Positions 32,114 through 40,515 of a stretch of DNA of 64,000 bases are shown piece by piece. The stretch is from Neorhizobium lilium (lineage in GTDB: Bacteria > Pseudomonadota > Alphaproteobacteria > Rhizobiales > Rhizobiaceae), in assembly GCF_004053875.1 (NCBI RefSeq), contig NZ_SBIP01000003.1, positions 806,001 through 870,000 of the forward strand. Reading direction: 5' to 3'. The translations under genes were made by a program, and so were the position numbers. The notes below the pieces were generated by a model that saw only the letters and a list, made by a program, of their open reading frames with translations, did no database searches and was not told where the DNA came from. The stretch's first letter is position 1; the number at the start of each line of letters is the position of its first letter.

Positions 32114-34801
32114 ATGGGGGAATGGGTCTACCGTTTCGGCGGTGGCAAGGCGGAAGGGGGAGCGGCAGATGTCGAACGCCTGGGAGGAAAGGGCGCCCAT
32201 CTTGCGGAAATGGCGAGTCTCGGCCTGCCGGTTCCGCCGGGGCTAACGATCGTCTGCGACGCCTGCACGCATTATTTCAACAGCGGGCGCAGCCTGCCGG
32301 AAGGCCTCAAGCAGGAAGTGCTCGATGGCATAACGGCCATGGAAGAGCTTACCGGCCGCGTCTACGGAGACACGGCCCGGCCCCTGCTTTTATCGGTGCG
32401 GTCGGGTGCGCGTGCATCCATGCCTGGCATGATGGACACGGTGCTCAATCTTGGCCTCAACGACGAGACTGTCCGGACGCTGGCGGTGGATTCGGAAGAT
32501 CCCCGGTTCGCCTGGGACAGCTATCGCCGCTTCATCCAGATGTATGGCTGCGTCGTCATGGGCCTCGACCATGAGGTCTTCGAAGAAATTCTGGAAGACG
32601 AAAAGGCCAAGGCGGGCCATGAATACGATACGGATCTCTGCGCCGCGGAATGGCAGGAGGTCGTGCAGCTCTATAAACATGTCATCGAAGAGGAACTGGG
32701 GGAGATCTTCCCGCAGGACCCGCATCTTCAGCTCTGGAAGGCCATTGGCGCGGTCTTTGCAAGCTGGATGAACCCGCGCGCTGCGACATTCCGCATGCTC
32801 CACCGTATCCCGGAGGAATGGGGAACGGCGGTCAGTGTTCAGGCCATGGTGTTTGGCAATCTCGGCTCTTCCTCGGCGACCGGCGTCGCCTTTACGCGCA
32901 ACCCCTCCACGGGTGAAAATGCGCTCTACGGCGAATTCCTGGTCAACGCCCAAGGGGAAGATGTCGTGGCGGGCATTCGCACGCCGCAGTCGATCACGGA
33001 GGAAGGGCGGCTCGCATCGGGCTCCGAAAAGCCCTCCATGGAAAAGCTGATGCCGCAGGTGTTCGCGGAGTTCCGGGCGATCTGTACCCGGCTGGAAGCG
33101 CATTACCGCGACATGCAGGACGTCGAATTCACCATCGAGCGCGGCAAGCTCTGGATGCTGCAGACCCGCTCCGGCAAGCGGACCACCAAGGCCGGCATGA
33201 AGATCGCCGTCGATATGGTGGAAGAGGGACTGATTACCAAGGAGCAAGCGGTCTGCCGGATCGAACCGCCCTCGCTCGATCAGCTCCTGCACCCGACGAT
33301 AGATCCGCGCGTCGAGCGGCATGTGTTGGGCTCCGGCCTGCCTGCCTCGCCGGGGGCCGCGACCGGCGAGATCGTCTTCACGGCGGAAGAGGCCGTTCAC
33401 GCGGAGGAGGAGGGCCGCAAGGTCATCCTGGTCCGGATCGAGACAAGCCCGGAAGACATTCACGGCATGAATGCCGCGGAAGCCATCCTCACCACCCGCG
33501 GCGGCATGACCAGCCATGCCGCCGTAGTTGCACGCGGCATGGGCATTCCCTGCGTCGTCGGCGCCGGCTCGATGCGTGTCGATCTGCGCAACGAAACCCT
33601 GATCGGCGTGGGCGGCGTGACGCTGCATCGGGGCGAGGTGATCACCATCGATGGATCGAGCGGTCAGGTTCTGCGCGGCGCCGTTCCCATGATCCAGCCT
33701 GCGCTCTCCGGCGACTTCGCCAAGCTGATGGCTTGGGCCGACGAGACGCGCCGCATGGCGGTGCGCACCAATGCCGATACGCCCCAGGATGCTCGTGCGG
33801 CTCGTGATTTCGGAGCTGAAGGCATCGGCCTTTGCCGCACCGAACACATGTTCTTCGAGGGTGAGCGCATCCATGCCATGCGTGAAATGATTCTCGCGGA
33901 AGACGAGAAGGGGCGGCGGGCGGCGCTTGCCAAGCTCCTGCCTTACCAGCGGTCCGACTTCACCGAACTGTTCTCCATCATGCACGGGCTGCCGGTGACG
34001 ATCCGTCTTCTCGATCCTCCACTGCATGAGTTCCTGCCCAAGACCGAGGCCGAAATCGAGGATGTGGCGCGGGCCATGAACATGCCGCCTGCGTTTCTCG
34101 CACGCCGCATAGATGCGCTGCACGAGTTCAATCCCATGCTTGGCCTGCGCGGCTGCCGGCTGGCGATCTCCTATCCGGAAATCGCGGAAATGCAGGCGCG
34201 GGCGATCTTCGAGGCGGCCGTCGCCGCCGCGAAGAGGACGGGAGAGGCCGTGGAACTGGAAATCCTCGTGCCGCTGGTCAGCCTGCGGGCTGAACTGGAC
34301 TATGTGAAGGGCGTGATTGACCGGGTCGCAGCCGAGGTGGGGGCCGAAAACGGCAGCCCGATCGCCTATCTCGCCGGCACCATGATCGAACTGCCGCGCG
34401 CAGCATTGCGCGCCCATGTCATTGCCGAGACCGCGGAATTCTTCTCCTTCGGCACCAACGACCTGACGCAGACCACTTTCGGGATTTCACGCGACGATGC
34501 CGCCGCCTTCATCCCCACCTACCAGAGAAAAGGGATCATCGAGCATGACCCCTTCATCTCTCTCGATTTCGACGGGGTGGGAGAGCTCATCCAGATCGCT
34601 GCCGAACGGGGTCGCCGCTCGCGCAGCGATCTGAAGCTCGGCATATGCGGGGAACATGGCGGCGATCCGGACTCCATCCGCTTCTGCGAGAATGTGGGCC
34701 TGGATTACGTGTCCTGCTCGCCCTTCCGCGTACCGATCGCACGCCTTGCGGCAGCCCAGGCCGCCATCGAGCGACAGGGAAAGCGCAGTGTGTCAAGCTA
34801 A
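32114..34801 (+). CDS. ppdK: Pyruvate, phosphate dikinase
   Basis: PPDK interconverts pyruvate, ATP and Pi with PEP, AMP and PPi, supporting gluconeogenesis. The 895-residue protein has the N-terminal ATP-grasp nucleotide domain (GGKGAHLAEMASLGLPVPPG, RSGARASMPGMMDTVLNLG), the swivelling phospho-His domain (TTRGGMTSHAAVVARGMGIPCVVG, His about 468) and the C-terminal TIM barrel (EGIGLCRTEHMFF, FFSFGTNDLTQTTFG, CGEHGGDPDSI with catalytic Cys). ATG 32114 follows GGAGAGCAGG. The repeat element A ends 97 bp upstream, so it may carry or disturb the promoter. Confidence 0.97.
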   Translation: MGEWVYRFGGGKAEGGAADVERLGGKGAHLAEMASLGLPVPPGLTIVCDACTHYFNSGRSLPEGLKQEVLDGITAMEELTGRVYGDTARPLLLSVRSGARASMPGMMDTVLNLGLNDETVRTLAVDSEDPRFAWDSYRRFIQMYGCVVMGLDHEVFEEILEDEKAKAGHEYDTDLCAAEWQEVVQLYKHVIEEELGEIFPQDPHLQLWKAIGAVFASWMNPRAATFRMLHRIPEEWGTAVSVQAMVFGNLGSSSATGVAFTRNPSTGENALYGEFLVNAQGEDVVAGIRTPQSITEEGRLASGSEKPSMEKLMPQVFAEFRAICTRLEAHYRDMQDVEFTIERGKLWMLQTRSGKRTTKAGMKIAVDMVEEGLITKEQAVCRIEPPSLDQLLHPTIDPRVERHVLGSGLPASPGAATGEIVFTAEEAVHAEEEGRKVILVRIETSPEDIHGMNAAEAILTTRGGMTSHAAVVARGMGIPCVVGAGSMRVDLRNETLIGVGGVTLHRGEVITIDGSSGQVLRGAVPMIQPALSGDFAKLMAWADETRRMAVRTNADTPQDARAARDFGAEGIGLCRTEHMFFEGERIHAMREMILAEDEKGRRAALAKLLPYQRSDFTELFSIMHGLPVTIRLLDPPLHEFLPKTEAEIEDVARAMNMPPAFLARRIDALHEFNPMLGLRGCRLAISYPEIAEMQARAIFEAAVAAAKRTGEAVELEILVPLVSLRAELDYVKGVIDRVAAEVGAENGSPIAYLAGTMIELPRAALRAHVIAETAEFFSFGTNDLTQTTFGISRDDAAAFIPTYQRKGIIEHDPFISLDFDGVGELIQIAAERGRRSRSDLKLGICGEHGGDPDSIRFCENVGLDYVSCSPFRVPIARLAAAQAAIERQGKRSVSS

Positions 34802-34802
34802 G

Positions 34803-35085
34803 TCACAAGTGGTCCGGCCATTTGCGGGCGGCGTGGAAGATAGCGAGAACCTCTATCCTCTCCCGCATGCGATAGAAGGCAATGTAGGGCGTGCCGTTTA
34901 TGGTCAATCTTCTCGTGTCTCCATCCGCAGAGATGCGTCCAATTTTCGGATGCCAAGCCAGCAGAGACCGACTCGACGATCCGTCGGATGACGTTCTCTG
35001 CAGCCTTGGGATTATCAAGAGCAATATAGGAACCTATCTCGTCGAGATCTTGCAGCGCTTCGTCCAGCCAGACGAGTTCATCCAT
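34803..35085 (-). pseudogene. ParE-like toxin, frameshifted
   Basis: The frame from ATG 35085 codes for a ParE-type start (MDELVWLDEALQDLDEIGSYIALDNPKAAENVIRRIVESVS), then changes frame. The rest of the toxin continues in another frame as SLLAWHPKIGRIS, TRRLTINGTPYIAFYRMRERIEVLAIFHAARKWPDHL, ending at TGA 34803. The switch falls in a short CT-repeat on the coding strand (34961-34968); adding one CT restores one 94-residue ParE frame. ParE toxins poison DNA gyrase. As it stands the product has a scrambled C-terminus, including loss of the conserved end. The start overlaps the antitoxin stop by eight bases. Confidence 0.85.
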
Positions 35086-35266
35086 TGGGGATGAATTTGC
35101 GGATCACAGCCCGCACGGTTTCCGCCGATGAAAAATGTCCTTCGTCGGCCCGCTTCCGTCGCTCGGCCAGCTTAGCGACCTGCCATGCGTGCAAGTCATC
35201 ATCCGCCGCCAGGGGTGATGCTGAAATGGCATCTTCAGGGGAGGTTGGCTTGCCTAGGTTGTTCAT
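35078..35266 (-). CDS. ParD/RHH-type antitoxin of the ParE pair
   Basis: The 62-residue protein contains DDDLHAWQVAKLAERRKRADEGHFSSAETVRAVIRKF, a pattern of small CopG/ParD-like antitoxins in which the C-terminal half wraps the toxin. Its stop overlaps the toxin start (ATGGATGA), typical antitoxin-first order. ATG 35266 is preferred; an in-frame ATG at 35317 is possible. The frame is intact although the toxin is not. The N-terminal DNA-binding part is short, so binding as an autorepressor is uncertain. Confidence 0.75.
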   Translation of the reverse strand: MNNLGKPTSPEDAISASPLAADDDLHAWQVAKLAERRKRADEGHFSSAETVRAVIRKFIPNG

Positions 35267-35363
35267 GAAGCCATTATTGCAGAGCAAGGCCTCTTTTGAA
35301 AGCGGATACAGGTTCATTATGTGACGCGATGGCTTTTCACATTCCCAACCTTCGAGAGACGAA

Positions 35364-35795
35364 ATGACCGACATCACCGTCTTGACCGTTCCTGTCTTCA
35401 GTACCCTTTGCAATGAAGGCTTTCGGCTGCGTCGCGAAGTTTTCATCGTGGAGCAGAAAGTGCCGCCGGACGAGGAATTCGACGCCGACGACCTTACCGC
35501 TGCCCATTCCGTGGCAATCATCCATGGCCATGTCTGCGGCACGCTGCGGGTCATCGAAGCGCTGGACTACATGAAGATCGGCCGCGTCGTTACCGGCATG
35601 CCCTGGCGCGGCATGGGCGTCGCGAGCGCCATGCTCCGACATGCGATAGAGGCACACCGCGAGAGACGCGAGGGCAGATTCCACCTGGCGGCGCAGAGCG
35701 ACAAGATGGCGCTCTACGCCCGCTTCGGTTTCAAGCCCTATGGCGACGAGTTCCTGGATGTCGGCATTCCTCACGTCAACATGAAGAACTTCTGA
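35364..35795 (+). CDS. GNAT family N-acetyltransferase
   Basis: The 143-residue protein has the ElaA-like GNAT pattern: RLRREVFIVEQKVPPDEEFDADDLTAAHSVAI, GTLRVIEALDYMKIGRVVTGMPWRGMGVASAML (acetyl-CoA loop Q/R-x-x-G-x-G/A as WRGMGVA), and LAAQSDKMALYARFGFKPYGDEFLDVGIPHVNM. The substrate is unknown. It is divergent from the ParD/ParE module. Confidence 0.9.
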   Translation: MTDITVLTVPVFSTLCNEGFRLRREVFIVEQKVPPDEEFDADDLTAAHSVAIIHGHVCGTLRVIEALDYMKIGRVVTGMPWRGMGVASAMLRHAIEAHRERREGRFHLAAQSDKMALYARFGFKPYGDEFLDVGIPHVNMKNF

Positions 35796-35832
35796 GCATC
35801 TGGATTGCTCCGCCGTGGGCAGGCGGAACGAT

Positions 35833-37188
35833 TTATTTTACCGCTGCCGTCTGCTGCCCTGCGGTCACCCGCCAGACCGTATTGCCGACATCGTCGGCGA
35901 TCAGCAGCGCTCCGGTCTTGTCGATGGCGACGCCGACCGGGCGTCCGCGCGCCGCTTCGTTCCCGTCGAGGAAGCCGGTCACTACGTCTTCCGCCTTGCC
36001 CTCGGGCTTGCCGTCCTTGAATGGGACGAACACGACCTTGTAGCCGTTGAACTTGTCGCGGTCCCAGCTGCCGTGCTCGCCCACGAACGCGCCGCCCTTA
36101 TACTTGGCCGGCAGGCTTTCGCCTGTGTTGAAGGCCATGCCGAGCGGCGCCACGTGCGAACTCAGTGCGTAATCCGGAACAATGGCTTTCGCCACAAGGT
36201 CCGGCCGCTGCGGCTGGACGCGCGGATCGATATGCTGGCCGTAATAGCTGTAGGGCCAGCCGTAGAAGCCGCCATCTTTCACGGAGGTCATGTAGTCCGG
36301 AACGAGGTCCGGCCCAAGCTCGTCGCGTTCGTTGACGACGGCCCAGAGCGCTCCGGTCGTCGGTTCGAAGGACAGGCCGTTGGGATTGCGCAACCCGTCG
36401 GCAAAGATCCGCCACCGGCCGTTGGCACGGTCCACTTCCCAGATCGCGGCGCGGTTCTTCTCCGCCTGCATGCCGTTTTCGGTGATATTGCTGTTGGAGC
36501 CGACGCCAACATAGAGCAGCGACCCATCCGGGCTGGCGACAAGGCTTTTCGTCCAGTGGTGATCGATCGGCCCGCCCGGAAGCTCGGTCAGCGGCTTGCC
36601 GGGGTCGGTGATCTTCGTGTCGCCGTCCTTGTACGGGTAGTGCATCAGCGAATCGGTATTGGCGACATAGAGGTCGCTGCCGACCAGCGCCACGCCGAAC
36701 GGCGAACTCAGATGCTCCAGGAAGACGCTGCGGGTTTCCGGTTTGCCGTCGCCGTCGGCATCGCGCAGCAGCGTGATGCGATTGCTCTTGCTGCTGTCGC
36801 CGCCGCCGGTCGCCATGCCCATCACCAGGCCCATGACCACTTCCTTCGGCCGCTTGACGGGCTCGACCCCTGGCCCTTGCGATTCCACCACTAGAACATC
36901 GCCGTTCGGCAGAACGTAAATGGAGCGCGGGTGCTCAAGCCCGGTCGCCAGCGCTTCGACCTTGAGGCCGGGCGCAACGGTTGGCTTTTCGCCTTCCTTC
37001 CAGCCGACGACCTTGGCGATCTTCATGGGCGGAAAGAGATATTGCTGCGGCTCGGGAAGCACGGGATTGGGTCCGACCTGGCTCATCGGGTCGAAATCCT
37101 CGGCGGCAAGCACCGGCAGCGCGGCTGCGGAGGACAGGAGAAGAGCGGCAAGCCCGCTCAGGCCGGCGCGAATTGGGGAAAATGTCAT
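35833..37188 (-). CDS. PQQ-dependent sugar dehydrogenase (sorbosone dehydrogenase family)
   Basis: The 451-residue protein has a Sec signal peptide (GLSGLAALLLSSAAALPVLA) and a six-bladed propeller of the soluble glucose/L-sorbosone dehydrogenase family: LEHPRSIYVLPNGDVLVVES, SSPFGVALVGSDLYVANTDSLMHYPY, HHWTKSLVASPDGSLLYVGVGSNSN, GLRNPNGLSFEPTTGALWAVVNERDELG and HGSWDRDKFNGYKVVFVPF. It would oxidise a sugar or aldehyde in the periplasm, if PQQ is available. ATG 37188 overlaps the DUF2231 gene stop in ATGA, so both proteins are co-produced. Confidence 0.9.
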   Translation of the reverse strand: MTFSPIRAGLSGLAALLLSSAAALPVLAAEDFDPMSQVGPNPVLPEPQQYLFPPMKIAKVVGWKEGEKPTVAPGLKVEALATGLEHPRSIYVLPNGDVLVVESQGPGVEPVKRPKEVVMGLVMGMATGGGDSSKSNRITLLRDADGDGKPETRSVFLEHLSSPFGVALVGSDLYVANTDSLMHYPYKDGDTKITDPGKPLTELPGGPIDHHWTKSLVASPDGSLLYVGVGSNSNITENGMQAEKNRAAIWEVDRANGRWRIFADGLRNPNGLSFEPTTGALWAVVNERDELGPDLVPDYMTSVKDGGFYGWPYSYYGQHIDPRVQPQRPDLVAKAIVPDYALSSHVAPLGMAFNTGESLPAKYKGGAFVGEHGSWDRDKFNGYKVVFVPFKDGKPEGKAEDVVTGFLDGNEAARGRPVGVAIDKTGALLIADDVGNTVWRVTAGQQTAAVK

Positions 37189-37634
37189 TCTGCTACTCCT
37201 ACCCGATGACGGTAAACCATGGACCACCCCATCCAGCCGGTGAACAGCAGGATCAAAACAGTGAGCGCCGAAAGTGCCAGCCCCCAGGGTACGACCGAGG
37301 TCCAGGCATCGCGTGTGTGGATGAACATGTTGATGGTGCCGATGACCAGCACCAGGACATTGCCGATCAGATGCGGCCAGGCGGGCGGCGTGCTGCGGAT
37401 CCGGCGGTCGCCGATGAAATCGATGAGCCCTGCAATGGCGGCCAAGATGCCGAGCACCACACCGGCGCTGACGAGCCAGGAGGAGAAGTTGGCCCACATC
37501 ATCTCGGCCGTTCGCCAATAGGCGATGTCGGTCAGCAGGGTGCCGACGAAACAGGCGATGGGAAATGGCACCAGCATGGGATGGATCGGATGCCTGGCGA
37601 TCCGGGCGGTGGACTGGGGAGAAAGATTGGCCAT
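37185..37634 (-). CDS. DUF2231 membrane protein
   Basis: The 149-residue protein has four predicted transmembrane helices and the DUF2231 marks ARHPIHPMLVPFPIACFVGTLLTDI and the late His-containing helix. DUF2231 proteins are often encoded next to periplasmic oxidoreductases and may bind heme and pass electrons to the chain; this is inferred. ATG 37634 follows AAGGAT; the frame extends to 37700. It overlaps the sugar dehydrogenase gene by four bases. Confidence 0.88.
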   Translation of the reverse strand: MANLSPQSTARIARHPIHPMLVPFPIACFVGTLLTDIAYWRTAEMMWANFSSWLVSAGVVLGILAAIAGLIDFIGDRRIRSTPPAWPHLIGNVLVLVIGTINMFIHTRDAWTSVVPWGLALSALTVLILLFTGWMGWSMVYRHRVGVAE

Positions 37635-37830
37635 GGGGATATCCTTGAAGACAGCAGCTCCGTAACCCCCCGAAGGAGCAGAAGTTCCGGCTATGATCAC
37701 TTGCCAAGCTTTGGTCGAAGCCTTGCCAATCCCGAATTGCAGCCGCTGGCCCTTTTGCGAGCATTCCCTTCCCGTTCAAGCTGTTCTAATAAATGGGGGC
37801 GCGCTTTCGCCCTGGAGCCAGTTCCACCCG

Positions 37831-38724
37831 ATGACCGTCCGCTTCGTCCGGCCTGTTTCCCACTCGGCTCATGCCGGCCACAAGCTTGCCGTCTCCAGCC
37901 TGCTGCTGGCTTTGATCGCGGGCCTGGCGCACCGCTTCGGTCCCCTGACGGAGCCTGATCTTCTGGCGCTGCTGTTCCTGTCCGCGGCCATCGCCGCCGC
38001 ATCGGTGCTTCTTTCGGTGGTCGGGCTGTTGCGGTTTTGGCAGGTGGGCGCGGAAGGCGGCATGGCGGCTGCCAAGGGACTTCTTTACGCGGCGATACCG
38101 CTCTGCACCGTCGGCTTTGGCCTCGTCTCCTATTTCACCCTGCCGCCGCTTTACGATGTGTCCACCGATATCGCCGATCCCCCCGCCTTCGTGGCGGAAC
38201 CGCATGCCGGCCAGCAATGGCTGCCGCGTCCTTCCACGATGACCTCGGCAGATCGTCGTGCCCAGCTGGCGGCCTATCCGGCACTGACGGGCCGGCGCTA
38301 TGAGGGCGCCCTCGACCGGGTGTATCAGGGTGTGCAAAAGGCAGCGGCCTCCGCTCGCATCGCCATCACCCGGAGGGAGGGCATGTCGCTGGTGGCGCCG
38401 GATATTTCTGCAAAGGCCGCGCCGCGTGACGAGCAGGCGCCCGTGCCGGATGTGGCGCCCATTCCCGTGCCACGGCCGGAACCCTTGCTGACGCCGGCCT
38501 CCGGCTCCCCCGGCGACGTTCTCCTCCAGGGCGAAACGCGCACGCTTATTCTCGGCTTGAAGTTCGACGTGGTCATCCGCCTGCGCGAGGACGCCGAGAC
38601 CACGTCGGTCGATATGCGCGTCCAGTCCCGCTACGGCCCGCACGATTTGGGTATGGGCGCGGCGATAGCGGAAGATTTCCTAACCCGGCTGGATGCCGAA
38701 TTGCTGGGACTTGCCGGCGGCTGA
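37831..38724 (+). CDS. DUF1499 domain membrane protein
   Basis: The 297-residue protein has three N-terminal helices (about residues 18-105) and a C-terminal DUF1499 domain: YPALTGRRYEGALDRVYQGVQKAAAS, then LKFDVVIRLREDAETTSVDMRVQSRYGPHDLGMGAAIAEDFL. A Pro-rich linker (VPDVAPIPVPRPEPLLTP) interrupts the domain. The function of DUF1499 is unknown. ATG 37831 follows GGAG; the frame is open to 37693 without a likely start. It is convergent with the MBL gene. Confidence 0.85.
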   Translation: MTVRFVRPVSHSAHAGHKLAVSSLLLALIAGLAHRFGPLTEPDLLALLFLSAAIAAASVLLSVVGLLRFWQVGAEGGMAAAKGLLYAAIPLCTVGFGLVSYFTLPPLYDVSTDIADPPAFVAEPHAGQQWLPRPSTMTSADRRAQLAAYPALTGRRYEGALDRVYQGVQKAAASARIAITRREGMSLVAPDISAKAAPRDEQAPVPDVAPIPVPRPEPLLTPASGSPGDVLLQGETRTLILGLKFDVVIRLREDAETTSVDMRVQSRYGPHDLGMGAAIAEDFLTRLDAELLGLAGG

Positions 38725-38736
38725 GATTACAAGGTT

Positions 38737-39651
38737 TTAGACCGGCTGGTATTCGCCAGACAGCGAAGGCGGTCCCTCGGTCAAGACCTGGCCTTTTTCC
38801 ACCAGATCTTCCAGATGGGCGAGCACGGAGAGGGCGGCCGCCCCATGCAGCCGCGGGTCCGTCTTCGCATAGATCGCCCGCACCATGTCGGGGATCAGCC
38901 GGTCGCCCGCCCGGATACGTTCCAGCACCGCGCGTTCGCGCATGCGCCGGTGGGTGCGCAGGCCCCGCAGGAAGGAGGCAGGCTCCCGAACCGGTCCGCC
39001 ATGACCGGGAAAGAAGATCCGGTCGTCGCGCGCCAGCAGCCGATCGACCGACCGCATGAAATCGGCCATGGAACCGTCCGGCGGCGCCACGATCGTGGTC
39101 GCCCAGGCCATCACGTGATCGGCCGAAAACAGGATGCCGGTTCCCTCCAGTGCAAAAGCCATGTGGTTGGCCGTGTGCCCGGGTGTATGGACGGCCGACA
39201 GCGTCCAGCCGTCGCCTTCGATGGCCGCGCCGTCGGCAATCGCCATGTCGGGCACGAAATCCATATCGGCGCTTTCGGCAAAGGGATTGATCTCGCCGGC
39301 ATGGAGAAGGCGGGCCGGACGGTGCGGCCCTTCGGCGACGGTCAACGCGCCGGTTTCGGCTTTGAGGCGGCGGGCGAGGGGGGAATGGTCGCGGTGGGTG
39401 TGGCTGACGAAGATATGGCTGACTTGGCGTTGCCCAAGTGCCGCCATCAGCGCCTCGAAATGGGCGGCATCGTCCGGTCCTGGATCGATGACCGCCACCG
39501 TCTGCCCGGGGCCGACGATATAGCTGTTGGTGCCGTGAAAGGTGAAGGGCGAGGAGTTGTTCGCGGTCAGCCGCTGTATGCCGGGTGCAACCGGAACGGG
39601 CATGTCATGCGCGGGAGCGAATTCGAGATCGAAGTCTATATCTTCGGCCAT
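38737..39651 (-). CDS. MBL-fold hydrolase (LACTB2-like)
   Basis: The 304-residue protein has the metallo-beta-lactamase-fold metal site FVSHTHRDHSPLARRL (HxHxDH), the next His in HTPGHTANHMAF, the Asp in LFSADHVMAW and the last His in FFPGHGGPV, with a LACTB2-type winged-helix tail (AALSVLAHLEDLVEKGQV). LACTB2 homologues cut RNA; hydrolysis of thioesters or other substrates is also possible. No signal peptide is seen. Confidence 0.92.
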   Translation of the reverse strand: MAEDIDFDLEFAPAHDMPVPVAPGIQRLTANNSSPFTFHGTNSYIVGPGQTVAVIDPGPDDAAHFEALMAALGQRQVSHIFVSHTHRDHSPLARRLKAETGALTVAEGPHRPARLLHAGEINPFAESADMDFVPDMAIADGAAIEGDGWTLSAVHTPGHTANHMAFALEGTGILFSADHVMAWATTIVAPPDGSMADFMRSVDRLLARDDRIFFPGHGGPVREPASFLRGLRTHRRMRERAVLERIRAGDRLIPDMVRAIYAKTDPRLHGAAALSVLAHLEDLVEKGQVLTEGPPSLSGEYQPV

Positions 39652-39750
39652 GGTTTATGCCCTCCAGCCGGGCTGGCATGTGACGGGCGCCGCTTGTCGC
39701 TGCCGCCCGTCCATCGATTGCTGCGAAAGGCAGCCGATCGCGAAAGCGAC

Positions 39751-40110
39751 CTACTTGGCCGGGGCCAGCAGTTCCTCGCAATAGCTTGCGCCATTGGCGC
39801 CGGGCCGGTCGCCGACGAGCGTGATGTCGCGGATCACATAATCCTGGCCGACGGTGATCTTGGCAGAGCAGCTGACGCTGGCGCTTTTGCCGTTCTGCAG
39901 CTTGATGCGGCTATAGCCCCCACGCCAGTTGTAGACAGTGGTGGAACCATTTTCCGTGTCGCTGAGCGGCGGGCTGTATTTCGCAAAGAACTCGCCGGCG
40001 GAACGGCCGACCCAGCGCTGGGAAATCGGGTTTTGTGCCACGCTCACCGTGGTGCAGGCCGAAAGGGCAAGGGTGAGAATGGCAGTCGTTGCGATGACGC
40101 GGCGCTTCAT
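39751..40110 (-). CDS. Small hypothetical lipoprotein
   Basis: The 119-residue protein has a lipoprotein signal (MKRRVIATTAILTLAL, lipobox LSAC followed by TT) and a mature domain with NPISQRWVGRSAGEFFAKYSPPLS, YNWRGGYSRIKL and a Cys pair (VSCSAKI and SYCEELL) that could form a disulfide. I do not recognise the family. It stands between the MBL gene and the tRNA on the minus strand. Confidence 0.75.
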   Translation of the reverse strand: MKRRVIATTAILTLALSACTTVSVAQNPISQRWVGRSAGEFFAKYSPPLSDTENGSTTVYNWRGGYSRIKLQNGKSASVSCSAKITVGQDYVIRDITLVGDRPGANGASYCEELLAPAK

Positions 40111-40376
40111 TGTCTTGACGGATCCTTGTGTCGCTTGGGGGCGCCTCTGAGGGCGCCGGGGGAGGATTAAGGTGATGGGCTCGGATTAGCAGGTTTCGCA
40201 AGCCTTCCGCGAGGCTGCACCGGTTCCCACGTCGGAATTTTACCGAGCGCCGCTTTTTTGCCACGCCTGGGAGCCCGGGATTTCCGTCATGCCACGCACC
40301 TTATCCTGCGCCGCAAATTTTTGATGAGGCCGCTTGTGGAACGTAAAATGCTGTTCTATAGAGGCGCCACTGGTCA
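40111..40376. other. Intergenic region before tRNA-Pro
   Basis: This 266-bp gap holds the lipoprotein promoter (minus strand), a GGCGCC/GGCGCC hairpin near 40140-40158 and the tRNA promoter described separately. No gene is seen. Confidence 0.5.
40334..40362 (+). promoter_or_regulatory. Sigma-70-type promoter of tRNA-Pro
   Basis: TTGTGG (40334-40339) and TATAGA (40357-40362) are separated by exactly 17 bp, and the tRNA begins 15 bp after the -10 box. Confidence 0.75.
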
Positions 40377-40453
40377 CGGAGTGTAGCGCAGTCTGGTAGC
40401 GCACCACGTTCGGGACGTGGGGGTCGGAGGTTCGAATCCTCTCACTCCGACCA
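40377..40453 (+). tRNA. tRNA-Pro (CGG)
   Basis: A full 77-nt cloverleaf with encoded CCA: acceptor arm CGGAGTG/CACTCCG, D arm around AGCGCAGTCTGGTAGCGCA, anticodon arm CCACG-TTCGGGA-CGTGG (anticodon CGG, reading CCG proline), and T arm GGAGGTTCGAATCCTCT. No copy of its 3' end was seen downstream, so there is no sign of an island integrated here. Confidence 0.97.
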
Positions 40454-40515
40454 GCCGGACCTCCCGAAAATCCCCCAAGCCTTTGATTAAATGTCTGTTT
40501 TTACTGGCGTCAGCG

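Noticed and set aside
32390..34417. A 675-codon minus-strand frame opposite ppdK
   Set aside because: Antisense shadow of a well conserved gene, no motif or ribosome-binding site.
40377..40453. tRNA-Pro as attachment site of a genomic island
   Set aside because: No integrase and no second copy of the tRNA 3' end was found downstream in the window.
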